DNA of 64,000 bases from Bacteroidia bacterium (GCA_026415195.1 JAOAHO010000003.1:24618-88617); one strand, 5' to 3'. Positions 7,582 through 18,208 are shown, counted from the first letter of the stretch. Program-made: numbers and translations. Notes: generated from the sequence alone by a model not told the origin.

Positions 7582-8667
7582 ATGAAAGGTACATTGAATA
7601 TTGCACGTGTAGCCGGCATACCGGTTAAAATCCACTGGACATTCCTGTTATTGATTGCTTATATTTTCTTTTCAAACTATCTGTCGGGTAAAGCATCCGA
7701 TCAGATCATCTGGACACTATTATTTATCCTCAGCATATTTCTAACCGTTTTTCTTCATGAACTGGGACATGCGGCCATGGCACGTGTTTTTGGCATCCGC
7801 ACGCACGATATCACCATCCTTCCCATCGGAGGGGTGGCTCGGCTTTCCGAAATACCCACCAAGCCCTTTGAGGAAATCCTGGTGTCGTTGGCCGGCCCCA
7901 TGGTTAATGTGATTTTGTCTATTGTTGTGTATATTCTATATGATATCCGATGGGATAAAATTATTTTGATTAAAGCCGGAGAAAGTATTTCAGGTGAAAA
8001 TTTTTTTATTTATTACTTTTTTGTCAATCTTTGGCTTGCCGTATTTAATCTTATTCCGGGCTTTCCGATGGACGGGGGAAGGGTTTTGCGGGCACTGCTG
8101 TCCTACCGGATGGAAAGATATAAGGCCACACGAATTGCCGCCTATATCGGTCAGGCCATTGCGGTAGTATTTATCTTTTTCGGATTTTTTTCCAATCCAT
8201 TTTTAATTTTCATAGGTTTATTTATCATTTTGGGTGCCGAAAGCGAAGCAGAATTCACCCGTTCGGATTATTTGCTCAGCCGGGTACCGGTAAAATCCAT
8301 TGTAATGAAAAACTACGGCATGCTTCAAATTACCGATCCGATTTCGGTGGCTGTAGAAAAAATATTGGAAAGCGAAAATAAAAATTTTGTGGTTTTTGAT
8401 AATAACCGCCCTGTGGGAACCCTAAGCAGGGAGGATATTATTTTTGGCCTTGAAAAATTTGGAAAAGACATCACCGTTGAATCCGTTACAGAAAAAAATC
8501 CCTTTAAGATTACCCATAACATGAAGTTGAATGAAGTTTACAAGAATTTTCATCAGGGGGCGCAAGGTTATATACTTGTTTATGATGAGCACGGGCATTT
8601 CGAGGGTGTATTGGATTTGGAAAATATTCTGGAATATATGGCCTTTAAAAATGTCCTTCATTCATGA
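7582..8667 (+). CDS. site-2-type membrane metalloprotease with CBS domains (M50)
   Basis: A 361-residue multi-pass membrane protein. H59-E60-L-G-H63 (HExxH) and [12 protein letters not shown] (Asp164) supply the three zinc ligands of the S2P/SpoIVFB M50 family. Several hydrophobic helices cover residues about 20-220. Residues about 235-355 form a pair of CBS domains, which commonly bind adenine nucleotides and could gate proteolysis. Substrate is unknown; the family cleaves membrane-anchored anti-sigma factors or signal peptides. An in-frame TTG at 7573 is an alternative start. The stop overlaps the start of the Ca2+ ATPase gene by four bases, which suggests translational coupling. Confidence 0.88.
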   Translation: MKGTLNIARVAGIPVKIHWTFLLLIAYIFFSNYLSGKASDQIIWTLLFILSIFLTVFLHELGHAAMARVFGIRTHDITILPIGGVARLSEIPTKPFEEILVSLAGPMVNVILSIVVYILYDIRWDKIILIKAGESISGENFFIYYFFVNLWLAVFNLIPGFPMDGGRVLRALLSYRMERYKATRIAAYIGQAIAVVFIFFGFFSNPFLIFIGLFIILGAESEAEFTRSDYLLSRVPVKSIVMKNYGMLQITDPISVAVEKILESENKNFVVFDNNRPVGTLSREDIIFGLEKFGKDITVESVTEKNPFKITHNMKLNEVYKNFHQGAQGYILVYDEHGHFEGVLDLENILEYMAFKNVLHS

Positions 8668-11246
8668 ACTGGCATTTCTTAACCATAGAAGAAACCGAAA
8701 AGATTCTGAATACTTCTCCGCAAGGGTTAAAAGCCAATGAAGCAAGGGAACGCCTGCGGTTGCACGGTGAAAATGTCATTGAGGACAAAAGAAAAAAATC
8801 GCCGATAGCTATTTTACTCGGACAGTTCAAAGATGTAATCATCCTTATCCTTTTCGGAGCCGCTGTAATTTCGGGAATTATCGGAGATGTAACTGATACG
8901 ATCATCATACTGGTAATTGTTTTTTTAAATGCTCTGGTTGGATTTATCCAGGAATACCGTGCAGAAAAAGCCATGGAAGCATTAAAAAAACTCACATCAC
9001 CGGTCGCTTATGTATTCAGGGATGGGCAAACGGTAAAAACGGATGCTCGATTTTTGGTGCCCGGTGACCTCATTTCTCTTGAAGCGGGCCATATTATACT
9101 TGCCGATGTACGCTTTTTAAAAACTTATGGATTGAAAGTGGACGAATCGATGCTGACGGGGGAGTCGCACAACGTGGAAAAAAAAGAAGAAAATCTTACA
9201 CCGGGAAATGAATATGCATTAGGAGACATGCATAACATGGGCTTTAAGGGAACTCATGTAACCTTCGGCCGTGCACTTGCCTATGTGGTGCAGACCGGAA
9301 AAAATACCGAGATTGGTAAGATTGCCGGAATGCTGGGCAGGGACGAGAGCGCTACTCCGTTGCAAAAGCGATTGTCGGCCTTCGGCAAACGCCTCTCGGC
9401 GGTGGTTATTCTGATTTGTGCACTGATTTTCTTTATGGGATGGATTAGGGGTGAAAACCCCGTTACCATGTTGCTGACATCAATATCCCTTGCCGTGGCA
9501 GCCATTCCCGAGGCCTTGCCTGCCATGGTAACCATTACGCTGGCACTGGGGGCCCGAAAAATGGTAAAGCAGCAGGTGATCATACGCAAGCTTTCGGCAG
9601 TTGAAGCCCTGGGTTCTGCCACCTACATTTGTTCAGATAAAACGGGAACCCTGACTGAAAATAAAATGAAAGTGGAAGAGTTGGTGTCGTTGTATGACGG
9701 TACGCGTCATGATTTGCCGGATCATCAACCATTGTTGTTTTGTATGGCCCTGAACAATGACGTAATGAAAGGGGAAGGCGGAGAATGGTTGGGCGAGGCC
9801 ACAGAAGTGGCGCTGGCACATTATGCCCTGCAACATTCTTATGATAAACAAAATCTTGAAAACACATTTAAAAGAATAGCGGAAATTCCCTTTGACTCGG
9901 TAAGGAAGTGCATGACAACGATTCATAAAGATGGAAATCACTATTGGATCATTACCAAAGGAGCAGCCGAGAGGATAAAGGAAATATCCGTATTGGAAAA
10001 CGAGAAAGATAAAAATCATTTTGATGAGGTAGCAAACCGCCTTGCGGAAAAAGGATACAGGGTATTGGCTTTCGGAATAAAAAAAATCCGGTCATTACCT
10101 GAATCGGTTAGCCCTGAAACCATTGAACATGGCCTGTTATGCATCGGAATGGCGGGTATGTGGGATCCTCCGCGCCCCGAAGCCAAAGAGGCCATTAAAG
10201 AATGTCTGGAAGCCGGTATAACACCGGTCATGATCACCGGCGATCATCGAATAACCGCAACGGCCATTGCCAAACAGATTGGAATCTACAGGCCGGAAAC
10301 CGATGAAGCGCTTACCGGTAAAGAACTGGAACAATTGACCGAAGCCGAGTTAAGAAAAAAAGTGCGCAATATTAAGGTATATGCCAGGGTAAATCCTGAA
10401 CAAAAACTGAAAATTGTGGATGCCCTGCAGGCAGAAGGGGAATTCGTGGCCATGACCGGCGACGGTGTGAATGATGCACCGGCACTTAAGGTCTCCAACA
10501 TCGGCATTTCCATGGGGATAAACGGGACGGAAGTGGCGAAGGAGGCCTCGCACATGGTGCTGCTGGATGATAATTTTGCAAGTATTGTTAGGGCCATACG
10601 CAGCGGAAGGGTGATTTTTGACAACATCGTGAAGTTTATAAAATATACCATGACCAGTAATTTTGGTGAAATCATTTCCATTTTGCTGGCTCCCTTTTTC
10701 CTTTTACCCATACCGCTCCAGCCCATTCATATCCTATGGATTAACCTTATCACCGACGGATTGCCCGGATTGGCGCTGGCCATGGAACCTGAAGAAAAAA
10801 ATGTGATGAAGCGCAGGCCCCGCAAACCGAATGAAAATATTTTCAATAAATCCTTTACGTTTCATGTCCTTTTTTTCGGTTTCCTGATGGGCATCGTAAC
10901 GTTAATCATGCAGGCCCTGGCCATACATCACTACCATGCCCACTGGCAAACGATGGCATTCAGCGTGCTGTGTTTCAGCCAGTTGGGGCACGTTTTAGCG
11001 ATAAGATCCGAAGACAGATCGCTATTTGACATCGGAATTTTCAGTAACCTGCCTATGCTTGGGGCAGTATTAATTTCGGTGGTACTTCAGTTGGCCATCA
11101 TTTATGTCCCTTTCTTTAATAATCTGTTTCATACCCGCCCCCTTAGCGCCGATGAACTGGGAATTACTTTATTGTTTTCCACTTTGGTTTTCTGGGCCGT
11201 TGAAGCAGAAAAATGGTTTAAAAGAAAAAGTAACAGGGAACATTAG
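8664..11246 (+). CDS. P2-type cation-transporting ATPase, probable Ca2+ pump
   Basis: An 860-residue ATPase. Domains in order: cation-ATPase N-terminal domain (about 3-70), first membrane helices, actuator domain with TGES at 165-168, the PEALP motif at 282-286 in M4 (PEGLP in animal SERCA), phosphorylation site D325-KTGTLT, nucleotide domain, [13 protein letters not shown] hinge, and C-terminal membrane helices with [16 protein letters not shown]. This is the layout of SERCA/PMCA-like bacterial Ca2+ pumps, which export Ca2+ at the cost of ATP. Mn2+ transport or another cation cannot be excluded. It is translationally coupled to the CBS-containing protease upstream. Confidence 0.92.
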   Translation: MNWHFLTIEETEKILNTSPQGLKANEARERLRLHGENVIEDKRKKSPIAILLGQFKDVIILILFGAAVISGIIGDVTDTIIILVIVFLNALVGFIQEYRAEKAMEALKKLTSPVAYVFRDGQTVKTDARFLVPGDLISLEAGHIILADVRFLKTYGLKVDESMLTGESHNVEKKEENLTPGNEYALGDMHNMGFKGTHVTFGRALAYVVQTGKNTEIGKIAGMLGRDESATPLQKRLSAFGKRLSAVVILICALIFFMGWIRGENPVTMLLTSISLAVAAIPEALPAMVTITLALGARKMVKQQVIIRKLSAVEALGSATYICSDKTGTLTENKMKVEELVSLYDGTRHDLPDHQPLLFCMALNNDVMKGEGGEWLGEATEVALAHYALQHSYDKQNLENTFKRIAEIPFDSVRKCMTTIHKDGNHYWIITKGAAERIKEISVLENEKDKNHFDEVANRLAEKGYRVLAFGIKKIRSLPESVSPETIEHGLLCIGMAGMWDPPRPEAKEAIKECLEAGITPVMITGDHRITATAIAKQIGIYRPETDEALTGKELEQLTEAELRKKVRNIKVYARVNPEQKLKIVDALQAEGEFVAMTGDGVNDAPALKVSNIGISMGINGTEVAKEASHMVLLDDNFASIVRAIRSGRVIFDNIVKFIKYTMTSNFGEIISILLAPFFLLPIPLQPIHILWINLITDGLPGLALAMEPEEKNVMKRRPRKPNENIFNKSFTFHVLFFGFLMGIVTLIMQALAIHHYHAHWQTMAFSVLCFSQLGHVLAIRSEDRSLFDIGIFSNLPMLGAVLISVVLQLAIIYVPFFNNLFHTRPLSADELGITLLFSTLVFWAVEAEKWFKRKSNREH

Positions 11247-11281
11247 TAATTTCGAAATTAATATTCGCTCTCTTCATCCTC

Positions 11282-11638
11282 TTAGTCGTTTTCGTTTCCT
11301 TGTTCAACGTGCAGAATATGTAATAATCTGTGAATAATGGGTGCAAAGAATACGGCTGTAATACTCAAAAATGCAACTCCGCTGTAAAGCGCATAAAAAG
11401 AAGAAAAAATTTTAGCATTGGTTGTCCTGAGTTCCGCAACCGGCCCCATACCTGTTAATATCATGCAAGACATATGAAAACTGTCAATCCATGAAAGTTC
11501 TCCGAAATAATGATAACCTAATGTGCCTGCAATAACTGAGATTGTCGCCAGTCCAAATGCAAACATTCCATATCTGCCTACCCTTATCAGGAATTTGGGG
11601 AAAGAGATAATTTTATGTTTCCGGCTTTCTAATTTCAT
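11282..11638 (-). CDS. small two-helix pore-loop membrane protein (potassium-channel-like)
   Basis: A 118-residue protein with two predicted membrane helices (about 24-42 and 84-104). Between them is a hydrophobic loop, SCMILTGMGPVAE (58-69), that sits where K+ channels carry the pore helix and TVGYGD filter. The helix-loop-helix plan matches the ion_trans_2 fold, but the filter reads TGMGP, so K+ selectivity is doubtful. A His-rich C-terminus (IIHRLLHILHVE) follows. It converges on the Ca2+ ATPase gene with 35 bases between their ends. I do not know a characterised homologue. Confidence 0.7.
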   Translation of the reverse strand: MKLESRKHKIISFPKFLIRVGRYGMFAFGLATISVIAGTLGYHYFGELSWIDSFHMSCMILTGMGPVAELRTTNAKIFSSFYALYSGVAFLSITAVFFAPIIHRLLHILHVEQGNEND

Positions 11639-11808
11639 AAATGTAATCTTTAATCAAAATTAAGTGATAGATTTTAAAACTTTATGAATTATGGAATTTA
11701 TTTCACTAATCAGAAAGAAAAAAACACCCTCCATATGGATATCAACAGAAATTCAAAAACACTTGCCGTGCTTTTCCAACATTTTAGTATGATTTTTTAA
11801 AAAGAATA

Positions 11809-12411
11809 CTAATTTTCTGATATTTTTCTATGGATATCCCACACCTGTTCAATGACAGAATGCTTTTCATCATTTCTTATCACATAATCCGCCAACGGAA
11901 TCTTTTTTTCATCGGGCCACTGTGCTTCCATGCGTTTTCTGATTTCGTCTTCACTCAGGCCGTCGCGTTTTTTCAGGCGTGCCATCCTTAATTCCATGGG
12001 GCTTGTTACCAGAATATTTTCAGAGCACTTTTTGTATATACCAGATTCAAACAATAAAGCGCTTTCTTTAATGATGATTTTCTTGTCGGATTTCTCCGTA
12101 AAAGCATCGAACATTTTTCCCACGCACGGATGGATGATGGCATTCAATGCTTCCCTGACGGAACTGTCCTCAAAAATTCTTTTCCGAATGAAGGGCTTGT
12201 TAATTTCCCCTTTATTCAGATAGGCCTCAGGCCCCAGCAGTGAAACAATTTTTTCCCTTATGCCTTCCATGAAATAGGCCTGATGTGCGGCTTCATCGCT
12301 GTTAAAAACATCGGATCCCAACATTTGGAACAAACGGGCAATCATGCTTTTACCGCTGCCAATGCCACCGGCCAGGCCGATGATTTTCTTATCCCACTTT
12401 GGTCCAGTCAT
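11809..12411 (-). CDS. coaE: dephospho-CoA kinase
   Basis: A 200-residue P-loop kinase that phosphorylates the 3'-hydroxyl of dephospho-CoA, the last step of coenzyme A synthesis. GLAGGIGSGKS (about 12-22) is the Walker A loop, FNSDEAAHQAY supplies the acceptor-site Asp, and NAIIHPCV matches the family's conserved HP segment. Length is normal. Its start overlaps the 3' end of recG by 23 bases, so the two are co-transcribed. Confidence 0.95.
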   Translation of the reverse strand: MTGPKWDKKIIGLAGGIGSGKSMIARLFQMLGSDVFNSDEAAHQAYFMEGIREKIVSLLGPEAYLNKGEINKPFIRKRIFEDSSVREALNAIIHPCVGKMFDAFTEKSDKKIIIKESALLFESGIYKKCSENILVTSPMELRMARLKKRDGLSEDEIRKRMEAQWPDEKKIPLADYVIRNDEKHSVIEQVWDIHRKISEN

Positions 12412-14497
12412 TCACTTCCTGTTTTTGGCTTAAAAATTCCCTGATACATGCATGTTCGGGTTTTTCCAATGAAGGATCATCATCCAGCAATTCCAGGGCG
12501 GCTTCGCGTGCTTCTTTCAGCAGCGGCCCGTCGGTTATCAGATTAGCTATTTTGAGTTTTTCGGTTCCGCTCTGCCTTGTCCCCGACATTTCGCCCGGCC
12601 CGCGCAGTTCCAAATCCATTTCGCTGATTTTAAATCCGTCGGTGGTTTGCACCATGGCTTCCATACGCCTGCGCGCCTCCCGGCTGAGTTTATGCCCCGT
12701 CATCAGGATGCAATACGACTCTTCCGAACCCCTGCCCACTCTTCCCCTCAGTTGATGTAATTGCGAAAGCCCAAAGCGTTCGGCGCTTTCAATTACCATC
12801 ATGGTAGCATTCGGCACATTAACCCCCACTTCTATCACGGTGGTGGCCACCAGGATATTTGTTTTTCCTTCCGCAAACATCCGCATTTCATGTTCCCTGT
12901 CTTCCTCGCTCATCCTGCCGTGCACCATGCCCACATGATACTGTGGTTCGGGAAAATCTGCTACGATGCCTTCAAAGCCCTTTTCCAGGTTATGATAATC
13001 CAGTTTCTCGCTTTCCTGAATCAGCGGAAACACCACATATACCTGCCTTCCTTTGGCAATCTGTTCACGCATCATCCCAATCACTCTTAGGCGAGCATTT
13101 TCATAAACATGAAAGGTTTTGACGGGCTTACGTCCGGCAGGCAATTGTCGGATCACCGAAACATCCAGGTCGCCATATAGAGTCAGCGCTAAAGTACGGG
13201 GTATAGGCGTGGCACTCATGATCAGGACGTGAGGCGGAGGATTGTAGCCGGTGCTGAGCTTAGCACGCTGTGCTACACCGAAGCGGTGTTGCTCGTCAAT
13301 GACGGCCAATCCGAGTTTTTTAAACTTCACCTGTTCTTCGATTAGCGCATGCGTGCCTATGAGCAACTGAATTTGCCCGCTTTGAAGTTCTTCGTAAATC
13401 TTTTGCTTTGGTTGTTTTTTGGTGGAACCTGTCAGTAATGCCACACGCACCGGAAGCCCTTTCAGGATATCACGAATATTGTGATAATGTTGCTGTGCCA
13501 GGATTTCCGTGGGCACCATCAGGCATGCCTGGCAATCGTTGCCGATGGCAATCAGCATTAAAATCAAGGCCACTATGGTTTTTCCGCTGCCCACATCGCC
13601 CTGCAGCAAACGGTTCATCTGCCTTCCCGAGCGCATGTCTTCATACATTTCACGGATAACGGCTTTCTGGTCGTCGGTTAGCGGGAAGGGAAGGTGTTTT
13701 TCATAAAACTCTTTCAGTAAATCACCGGAAGTTGTGAAAGGAATACCAACAGAATATTTCTTCCGGTTTTTAAGAATTTTTCCCAATTGCAATTGAATGA
13801 AAAACAACTCTTCCCACTTCAGACGCCTGGTGGCATGATGAATATCTTTTTCGCTATCGGGCAAATGGATTTTTTCAAAGGCAAGCAGGCGGTTCATTAA
13901 AAAATATTTTTTTCTTATGGATTCGGGCAGGTTTTCGTCCACGGTTTGATGCAGGTGCATCCTGATGCCGTTGGAGATAACCCCGAAAAGCCCGTCGGAG
14001 TCAAGCCCGGCGCGCTTCATGGTTTCCGTGGGATTGTAAACGGGCATAAAGCGGGGCAGGTTTTGAGCAGTGAGTTTTTCTTCTTCCAGAAATTCCGGAT
14101 GGGCAAATTGAATGAGGTTCTGATAACGCCCCGGCTTTCCGAAAATCAGGTAACGCTTTCCTGCCTGCAATCGCTTCGAAACCCACTGGTGGCCCTGAAA
14201 CCATACCATAAGGGCTTTGCGGTTCCCCTCCACGCATTCCGCCACCAGGCGTTTGCTTCTTTTTTCCCCTTTCAGTTCCATGCCCTTCACCCATAGCATC
14301 ACCTGGACTTCGGAACCGATTTCATCTTCCGGCATACGGTATAATTCTTCCAATGTAAAGATTTTGCTTCGGTTGATGTAGCGAAAGGGAAAATGAAAAA
14401 GCAATTCGTGAAAATAGAAAATCCCCAATTCCTTTTGCAATATTTCCTCGCGCTGGGGGCCAACGCCTTTGAGATATTTTACCGGCAATGCTTTCAA
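12389..14497 (-). CDS. recG: ATP-dependent DNA helicase RecG
   Basis: A 702-residue helicase that remodels stalled replication forks and Holliday junctions. The N-terminal wedge domain starts YLKGVGPQREEIL; an OB-like fold follows. Walker A GDVGSGKT lies near 299, DEQHRFG near 400, SATPIPRTL just after it, and the second RecA lobe contains TTVIEVGVNVPNA and QLRGRVGRG. The C-terminal RecG hook region (ELRGPGEMSGTRQSG) is intact. Length agrees with the family. A probable promoter for the gene at 14549 overlaps the divergent upstream region. Confidence 0.97.
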   Translation of the reverse strand: MKALPVKYLKGVGPQREEILQKELGIFYFHELLFHFPFRYINRSKIFTLEELYRMPEDEIGSEVQVMLWVKGMELKGEKRSKRLVAECVEGNRKALMVWFQGHQWVSKRLQAGKRYLIFGKPGRYQNLIQFAHPEFLEEEKLTAQNLPRFMPVYNPTETMKRAGLDSDGLFGVISNGIRMHLHQTVDENLPESIRKKYFLMNRLLAFEKIHLPDSEKDIHHATRRLKWEELFFIQLQLGKILKNRKKYSVGIPFTTSGDLLKEFYEKHLPFPLTDDQKAVIREMYEDMRSGRQMNRLLQGDVGSGKTIVALILMLIAIGNDCQACLMVPTEILAQQHYHNIRDILKGLPVRVALLTGSTKKQPKQKIYEELQSGQIQLLIGTHALIEEQVKFKKLGLAVIDEQHRFGVAQRAKLSTGYNPPPHVLIMSATPIPRTLALTLYGDLDVSVIRQLPAGRKPVKTFHVYENARLRVIGMMREQIAKGRQVYVVFPLIQESEKLDYHNLEKGFEGIVADFPEPQYHVGMVHGRMSEEDREHEMRMFAEGKTNILVATTVIEVGVNVPNATMMVIESAERFGLSQLHQLRGRVGRGSEESYCILMTGHKLSREARRRMEAMVQTTDGFKISEMDLELRGPGEMSGTRQSGTEKLKIANLITDGPLLKEAREAALELLDDDPSLEKPEHACIREFLSQKQEVNDWTKVG

Positions 14498-14513
14498 ACC
14501 GAGTTGGGCATAC

Positions 14514-14546
14514 TTGGGCTAAATTATCAAACTTCAAATATCTTTG
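14514..14546 (+). promoter_or_regulatory. Bacteroidota-type promoter for the gene at 14549
   Basis: TTG (14514-14516), 22 bases, then TATCTTTG (14539-14546) fits the TTG-N17-23-TAnnTTTG pattern. The implied transcription start is around 14551, just past the ATG at 14549, which favours the downstream TTG 14576 as start codon. Confidence 0.55.
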
Positions 14547-14548
14547 AC

Positions 14549-15250
14549 ATGCATAAATGGAATAAATTTGAACAATTGAAGCATAAATTTTCCATATTAT
14601 TTTTATGCGTTGCCTATTTTACTCTAAAGGCACAATATTTAGACACCCTGCATGAAGTGTTTATTTCCAAATCATCCCTCGATATCCGCCTTGAAAGCCG
14701 ATGGTCTTTTTTGGAAGGAAGCCCCATACGCATCGAGGGTTACCGACTGGGGGTTTCTTTCCGAAAAAAAATCCGCATCGGCGGGGGCATCAGCTGGATG
14801 AAAAGTAATTTTTTCAGGAGTAAATTATATCCTGCTCCGAACGGAGATTGGGTTGAAACTAAAGAAAACTTGATGCTGTATTATTTTTGTTATTACATAG
14901 ATTTTGTGTTTCATAAAACGAAGCGCTGGCAACTGAGTACACCTTTGCAGTTTGGTGCGGGTTGGTATTGGTGGCAGGGAGTGCGGCGGCCGTTTTTTCG
15001 CGATTCTAAGTTTGATCATTTTTTGTATTTGTATGAACCCGGCATCAGCGTACAATATAAGGTGTTTCCGTTTTTAGGCGCGGGCATGGATGTTTGCTAC
15101 CGCTTCGGGAATGCGGACTCGGGTTATTTAAAATACCGGTTTCATTCCCCTTCCTATGGGGTAAAATTTTTATTTTGGATTCATCAGTTGTTTTTCTACT
15201 TATTTCCAAACTCACCCATTACAAAGAAATATGGGCCCGTCTCATGGTAA
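14549..15250 (+). CDS. unknown exported protein, possible outer-membrane beta-barrel
   Basis: A protein of about 233 residues that I do not recognise. A hydrophobic segment ending at TLKAQ is a signal peptide. The rest is rich in aromatic residues in alternating patterns (for example FGAGWYWWQGVRRPFFRD, then FLYLYEPGISVQYKVFPFLG), as in small outer-membrane barrels. The first ATG is 14549, but the promoter box just upstream and the better signal peptide from TTG 14576 (LKHKFSILFL) make 14576 a serious alternative. It ends 12 bases before trmD. Confidence 0.65.
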   Translation: MHKWNKFEQLKHKFSILFLCVAYFTLKAQYLDTLHEVFISKSSLDIRLESRWSFLEGSPIRIEGYRLGVSFRKKIRIGGGISWMKSNFFRSKLYPAPNGDWVETKENLMLYYFCYYIDFVFHKTKRWQLSTPLQFGAGWYWWQGVRRPFFRDSKFDHFLYLYEPGISVQYKVFPFLGAGMDVCYRFGNADSGYLKYRFHSPSYGVKFLFWIHQLFFYLFPNSPITKKYGPVSW

Positions 15251-15262
15251 AATTAAGATTCT

Positions 15263-15934
15263 ATGTTGCATATTGATATCATTACTCTGCACCCGGAAAT
15301 GATGGAAGGTTTTTTTAATTATTCCATCCTGAAGCGTGCGCGTGAAAAGGGCAAAGCCGATATTAACCTCATCAACCTGAGGGAATACGGATTAGGAAAG
15401 CACCGCCAGGTGGATGACTATCCTTACGGAGGCGGTGGCGGCATGGTTTTGATGATAGAGCCGATAGATAATTGCATTTCCGATTTGAAGAAAAAAAGAA
15501 ATTATGATGAAATCATTTATACGGCGCCTGATGGAGCATTATTTGAACAAAAAACAGCCAACCGCCTTTCGCAATTACAAAACCTGATTATCTTATGCGG
15601 CCATTACAAGGGTGTGGATGAGCGCGTGCGCGAGCATCTGATCACCATGGAAATCAGCATAGGGAATTATGTATTGACGGGCGGTGAGTTGCCCGCTGCC
15701 GTGATTGCGGATGCCTGCATACGCCTGATTCCGGGTGTGCTGGGCGATGAAAGTTCGGCCCTGGACGATTCGTTTCAGGACGGCCTGGTTTCCCCTCCGG
15801 CTTATACGCGGCCGGCCGAATATAAAGGATGGAAGGTGCCGGAAATATTATTAAGCGGCCATGAACAACTTGTAAAAGAATGGAAATTAGAACAAAGCAT
15901 CAAAAGGACGAAGGAAAGAAGGCCCCCGAATTAA
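15263..15934 (+). CDS. trmD: tRNA (guanine-N1)-methyltransferase
   Basis: A 223-residue SPOUT methyltransferase that makes m1G37 in tRNAs and prevents frameshifting. [15 protein letters not shown] begins the family; [10 protein letters not shown] and the knot region [12 protein letters not shown], then [13 protein letters not shown], bind S-adenosylmethionine; the C-terminal [20 protein letters not shown] is the tRNA-contact helix. Length is normal. In many bacteria it neighbours rplS and rimM; neither is present here. Confidence 0.96.
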   Translation: MLHIDIITLHPEMMEGFFNYSILKRAREKGKADINLINLREYGLGKHRQVDDYPYGGGGGMVLMIEPIDNCISDLKKKRNYDEIIYTAPDGALFEQKTANRLSQLQNLIILCGHYKGVDERVREHLITMEISIGNYVLTGGELPAAVIADACIRLIPGVLGDESSALDDSFQDGLVSPPAYTRPAEYKGWKVPEILLSGHEQLVKEWKLEQSIKRTKERRPPN

Positions 15935-15982
15935 AAGTTTTTTTCAAACGTAAACCACTCAAAATTTCACTATTTTTATTTC

Positions 15983-18208
15983 GTGAATAAAGGGCTGCTG
16001 ATTGTTTTATTAATTTTTTTACATTGCTGTAACGACAAAAAAGACAAACAACCTTCCTTGCAAAATGCACCCTTACCTAAGGCCCTTCCGGCTCGTGGAT
16101 ATGTGGTTCCCCCCGACAGCATGCGCCCCCCTAAGGTGGTTAGCGTTGACGAAAAAAAACTTAAAAAAATACCGGCAGGCCAACCCAAAATAATACCCGC
16201 CCATCCTAACGTGCATAAATCCGGCACGCCTAAAACGGTAAAAGCCGGCAAGCCGGGAGTAATAACCCCGGGTACCGATACCTTCCCTTTACCCAAAGTG
16301 GTGCCGGCCATAGACAGCCCCTTTATGGCCAGGCAACCCAAACCTGTTCCTGCCCTGCCCACGCGCATGAAAGATGCAGCTACCTGCAATATGCAGTACC
16401 TGGACGTGGACCAGGGCATGAATTCTTCTTACGTTTGGTCCATCCTGGAAGACCACAGCGGAAACCTTTGGTTCGGGACAGAAGGCGGCGGGGTCACGAA
16501 ATACGACGGGCAACACTTTACGCATTATACCGAAAAGGAGGGCTTAAGTAACAATAACGTTTGGTCCATCCTGGAAGACCACAGCGGAAACCTTTGGGTA
16601 AGCACAGAAAGAGGGCTTACTTGTTTTGTGGTGGGGGGCGCCGGCTTTTCTACCACAAAACTACATAAAAAAAATGAAATTTTCAACCCCCTCATAATGG
16701 TATTTCACAAAGAAGACGGCTTAAAAGCAGAAGATTTTTTTTCTAATTCGGTTTTGCTCGATAGTAAAAACCGCATCTGGTGGGGCAGCGGAAAAGCCCT
16801 TACGATGCTCGATTTAAATGAATTTAAGATGAACAAAAAAGAACCCGAAATACAATTGGATAATATTTACCTGCAGGAAAATTTTGTGGATTACCGCCAT
16901 TTACACGATACCATTACAGACAGCGCTATTGTTAATGAAAACAACGAATTAAAAAATATACGGTTCAGGGGTGTTGCAAAGTTTCATAATTACCCCGAGG
17001 GATTAGAACTGCCGTATTATTTAAACCACTTAACATTTTATTTTACCGGCATTGACTGGTATGCCCCGCATAAACTTAAATATCAATATAAATTAGAGGG
17101 GCTGGATAAAGATTGGAGCCAACTCACCTCCGAGGGCAAAGCAGATTATCGCAATATTCCTTTCGGAAAATACACCTTTAAAGTAAAAGCCATAGGCAGC
17201 GCGGGCAAGTGGAGCAAAACCCTGGAGTATTCCTTTATTATTCACCCGCCCTGGTGGCGCACCGGGTGGGCCTATACCAGCTACGTTATCACGGCTATTG
17301 CCGCCGTGGTTTTAATTGTACGATGGAACAGCAGAAAATTGCGCGCAAGGGCAAAAATGTTAAAAATAAAAGTAGAAGAAGCCACGCAGGAAATCCGCCA
17401 ACAAAAAGAAATAGTAGAAAAACAAAAACAACTCATTGAAGAAAAACACAAAGAAATAACCGACAGCATCAATTATGCCGAAAGGATACAACGATCCTTG
17501 CTGGCCAGTAAAAAACTACTTGACGAACACCTGAAAGAATATTTCATCCTCTACAAACCCCGTGATGTGGTGAGCGGCGATTTTTACTGGGCAAGGGCTT
17601 TGCCTGACGGACAACTGGCGCTGATGTGTGCCGACAGCACCGGACACGGCGTACCCGGAGCCATCATGAGCATTTTAAACATTGCTTGTCTGGAAAAAGC
17701 CGTCGAAGTGGAAAAACTTACCATGCCTCATGAAATATTAAATTACACACGAAATAAAATCATTGAAACCCTAAAAAACGACGGCACTCCGGAAGGCGGA
17801 AAAGACGGCATGGACGGCTGTTTGCTTTGCTTCGATTCCAAAAATTACATGCTTACCTGCGCTTCCGCACATAACCCCGTATGGATTGTAAGAGGCAAGA
17901 AACTTACGGAAATTAAAGCCGACAAATTCCCTGTGGGAAAACACATTCGTGATGGCCAGCCCTTCACATTGAATGAATTTAAACTCTGCCCGGGCGATGC
18001 CATCTATTTACTTACGGACGGATTTGGCGACCAGTTCGGCGGGCCTTCGGGTAAAAAATTCAAAAACAAAAACCTTCAGGAACTGCTTCTTTCCATAGCC
18101 CATGAACCCATGCACATACAAAAGCAAAAACTCGAGAAGGCATTTGAAAACTGGAAAGGAAGTTTGGAACAGGTGGATGATGTGACGATAATGGGTATCC
18201 GGATTTAA
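15983..18208 (+). CDS. signalling lipoprotein: short propeller, Y_Y_Y domain, SpoIIE-type PP2C phosphatase
   Basis: A 741-residue protein starting at GTG 15983. The signal sequence ends in a lipobox (FLHCC; Cys15 or 16). Residues about 25-130 are a Pro/Lys-rich low-complexity linker. Residues about 148-215 hold two or so two-component-regulator propeller blades (VWSILEDHSGNLW twice), far fewer than the usual fourteen. A Y_Y_Y domain (about 345-420), one membrane helix (about 429-448), a coiled coil (about 452-510) and a PP2C/SpoIIE domain (about 520-741) with SGDFYWA, DSTGHGVPGAIMS and LTDGFGDQFGG follow. A Ser/Thr phosphatase of this type probably controls an anti-sigma or anti-anti-sigma switch in response to an outer signal. 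A predicted lipid anchor combined with an internal membrane helix is unusual. Confidence 0.85.
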   Translation: MNKGLLIVLLIFLHCCNDKKDKQPSLQNAPLPKALPARGYVVPPDSMRPPKVVSVDEKKLKKIPAGQPKIIPAHPNVHKSGTPKTVKAGKPGVITPGTDTFPLPKVVPAIDSPFMARQPKPVPALPTRMKDAATCNMQYLDVDQGMNSSYVWSILEDHSGNLWFGTEGGGVTKYDGQHFTHYTEKEGLSNNNVWSILEDHSGNLWVSTERGLTCFVVGGAGFSTTKLHKKNEIFNPLIMVFHKEDGLKAEDFFSNSVLLDSKNRIWWGSGKALTMLDLNEFKMNKKEPEIQLDNIYLQENFVDYRHLHDTITDSAIVNENNELKNIRFRGVAKFHNYPEGLELPYYLNHLTFYFTGIDWYAPHKLKYQYKLEGLDKDWSQLTSEGKADYRNIPFGKYTFKVKAIGSAGKWSKTLEYSFIIHPPWWRTGWAYTSYVITAIAAVVLIVRWNSRKLRARAKMLKIKVEEATQEIRQQKEIVEKQKQLIEEKHKEITDSINYAERIQRSLLASKKLLDEHLKEYFILYKPRDVVSGDFYWARALPDGQLALMCADSTGHGVPGAIMSILNIACLEKAVEVEKLTMPHEILNYTRNKIIETLKNDGTPEGGKDGMDGCLLCFDSKNYMLTCASAHNPVWIVRGKKLTEIKADKFPVGKHIRDGQPFTLNEFKLCPGDAIYLLTDGFGDQFGGPSGKKFKNKNLQELLLSIAHEPMHIQKQKLEKAFENWKGSLEQVDDVTIMGIRI
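16431..16597 (+). repeat. 41-bp perfect direct repeat in propeller blades
   Basis: Positions 16431-16471 and 16557-16597 are identical, 126 bp apart, exactly 42 codons or about one blade. Identity at the DNA level points to recent duplication or unequal recombination between blades. Confidence 0.85.
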
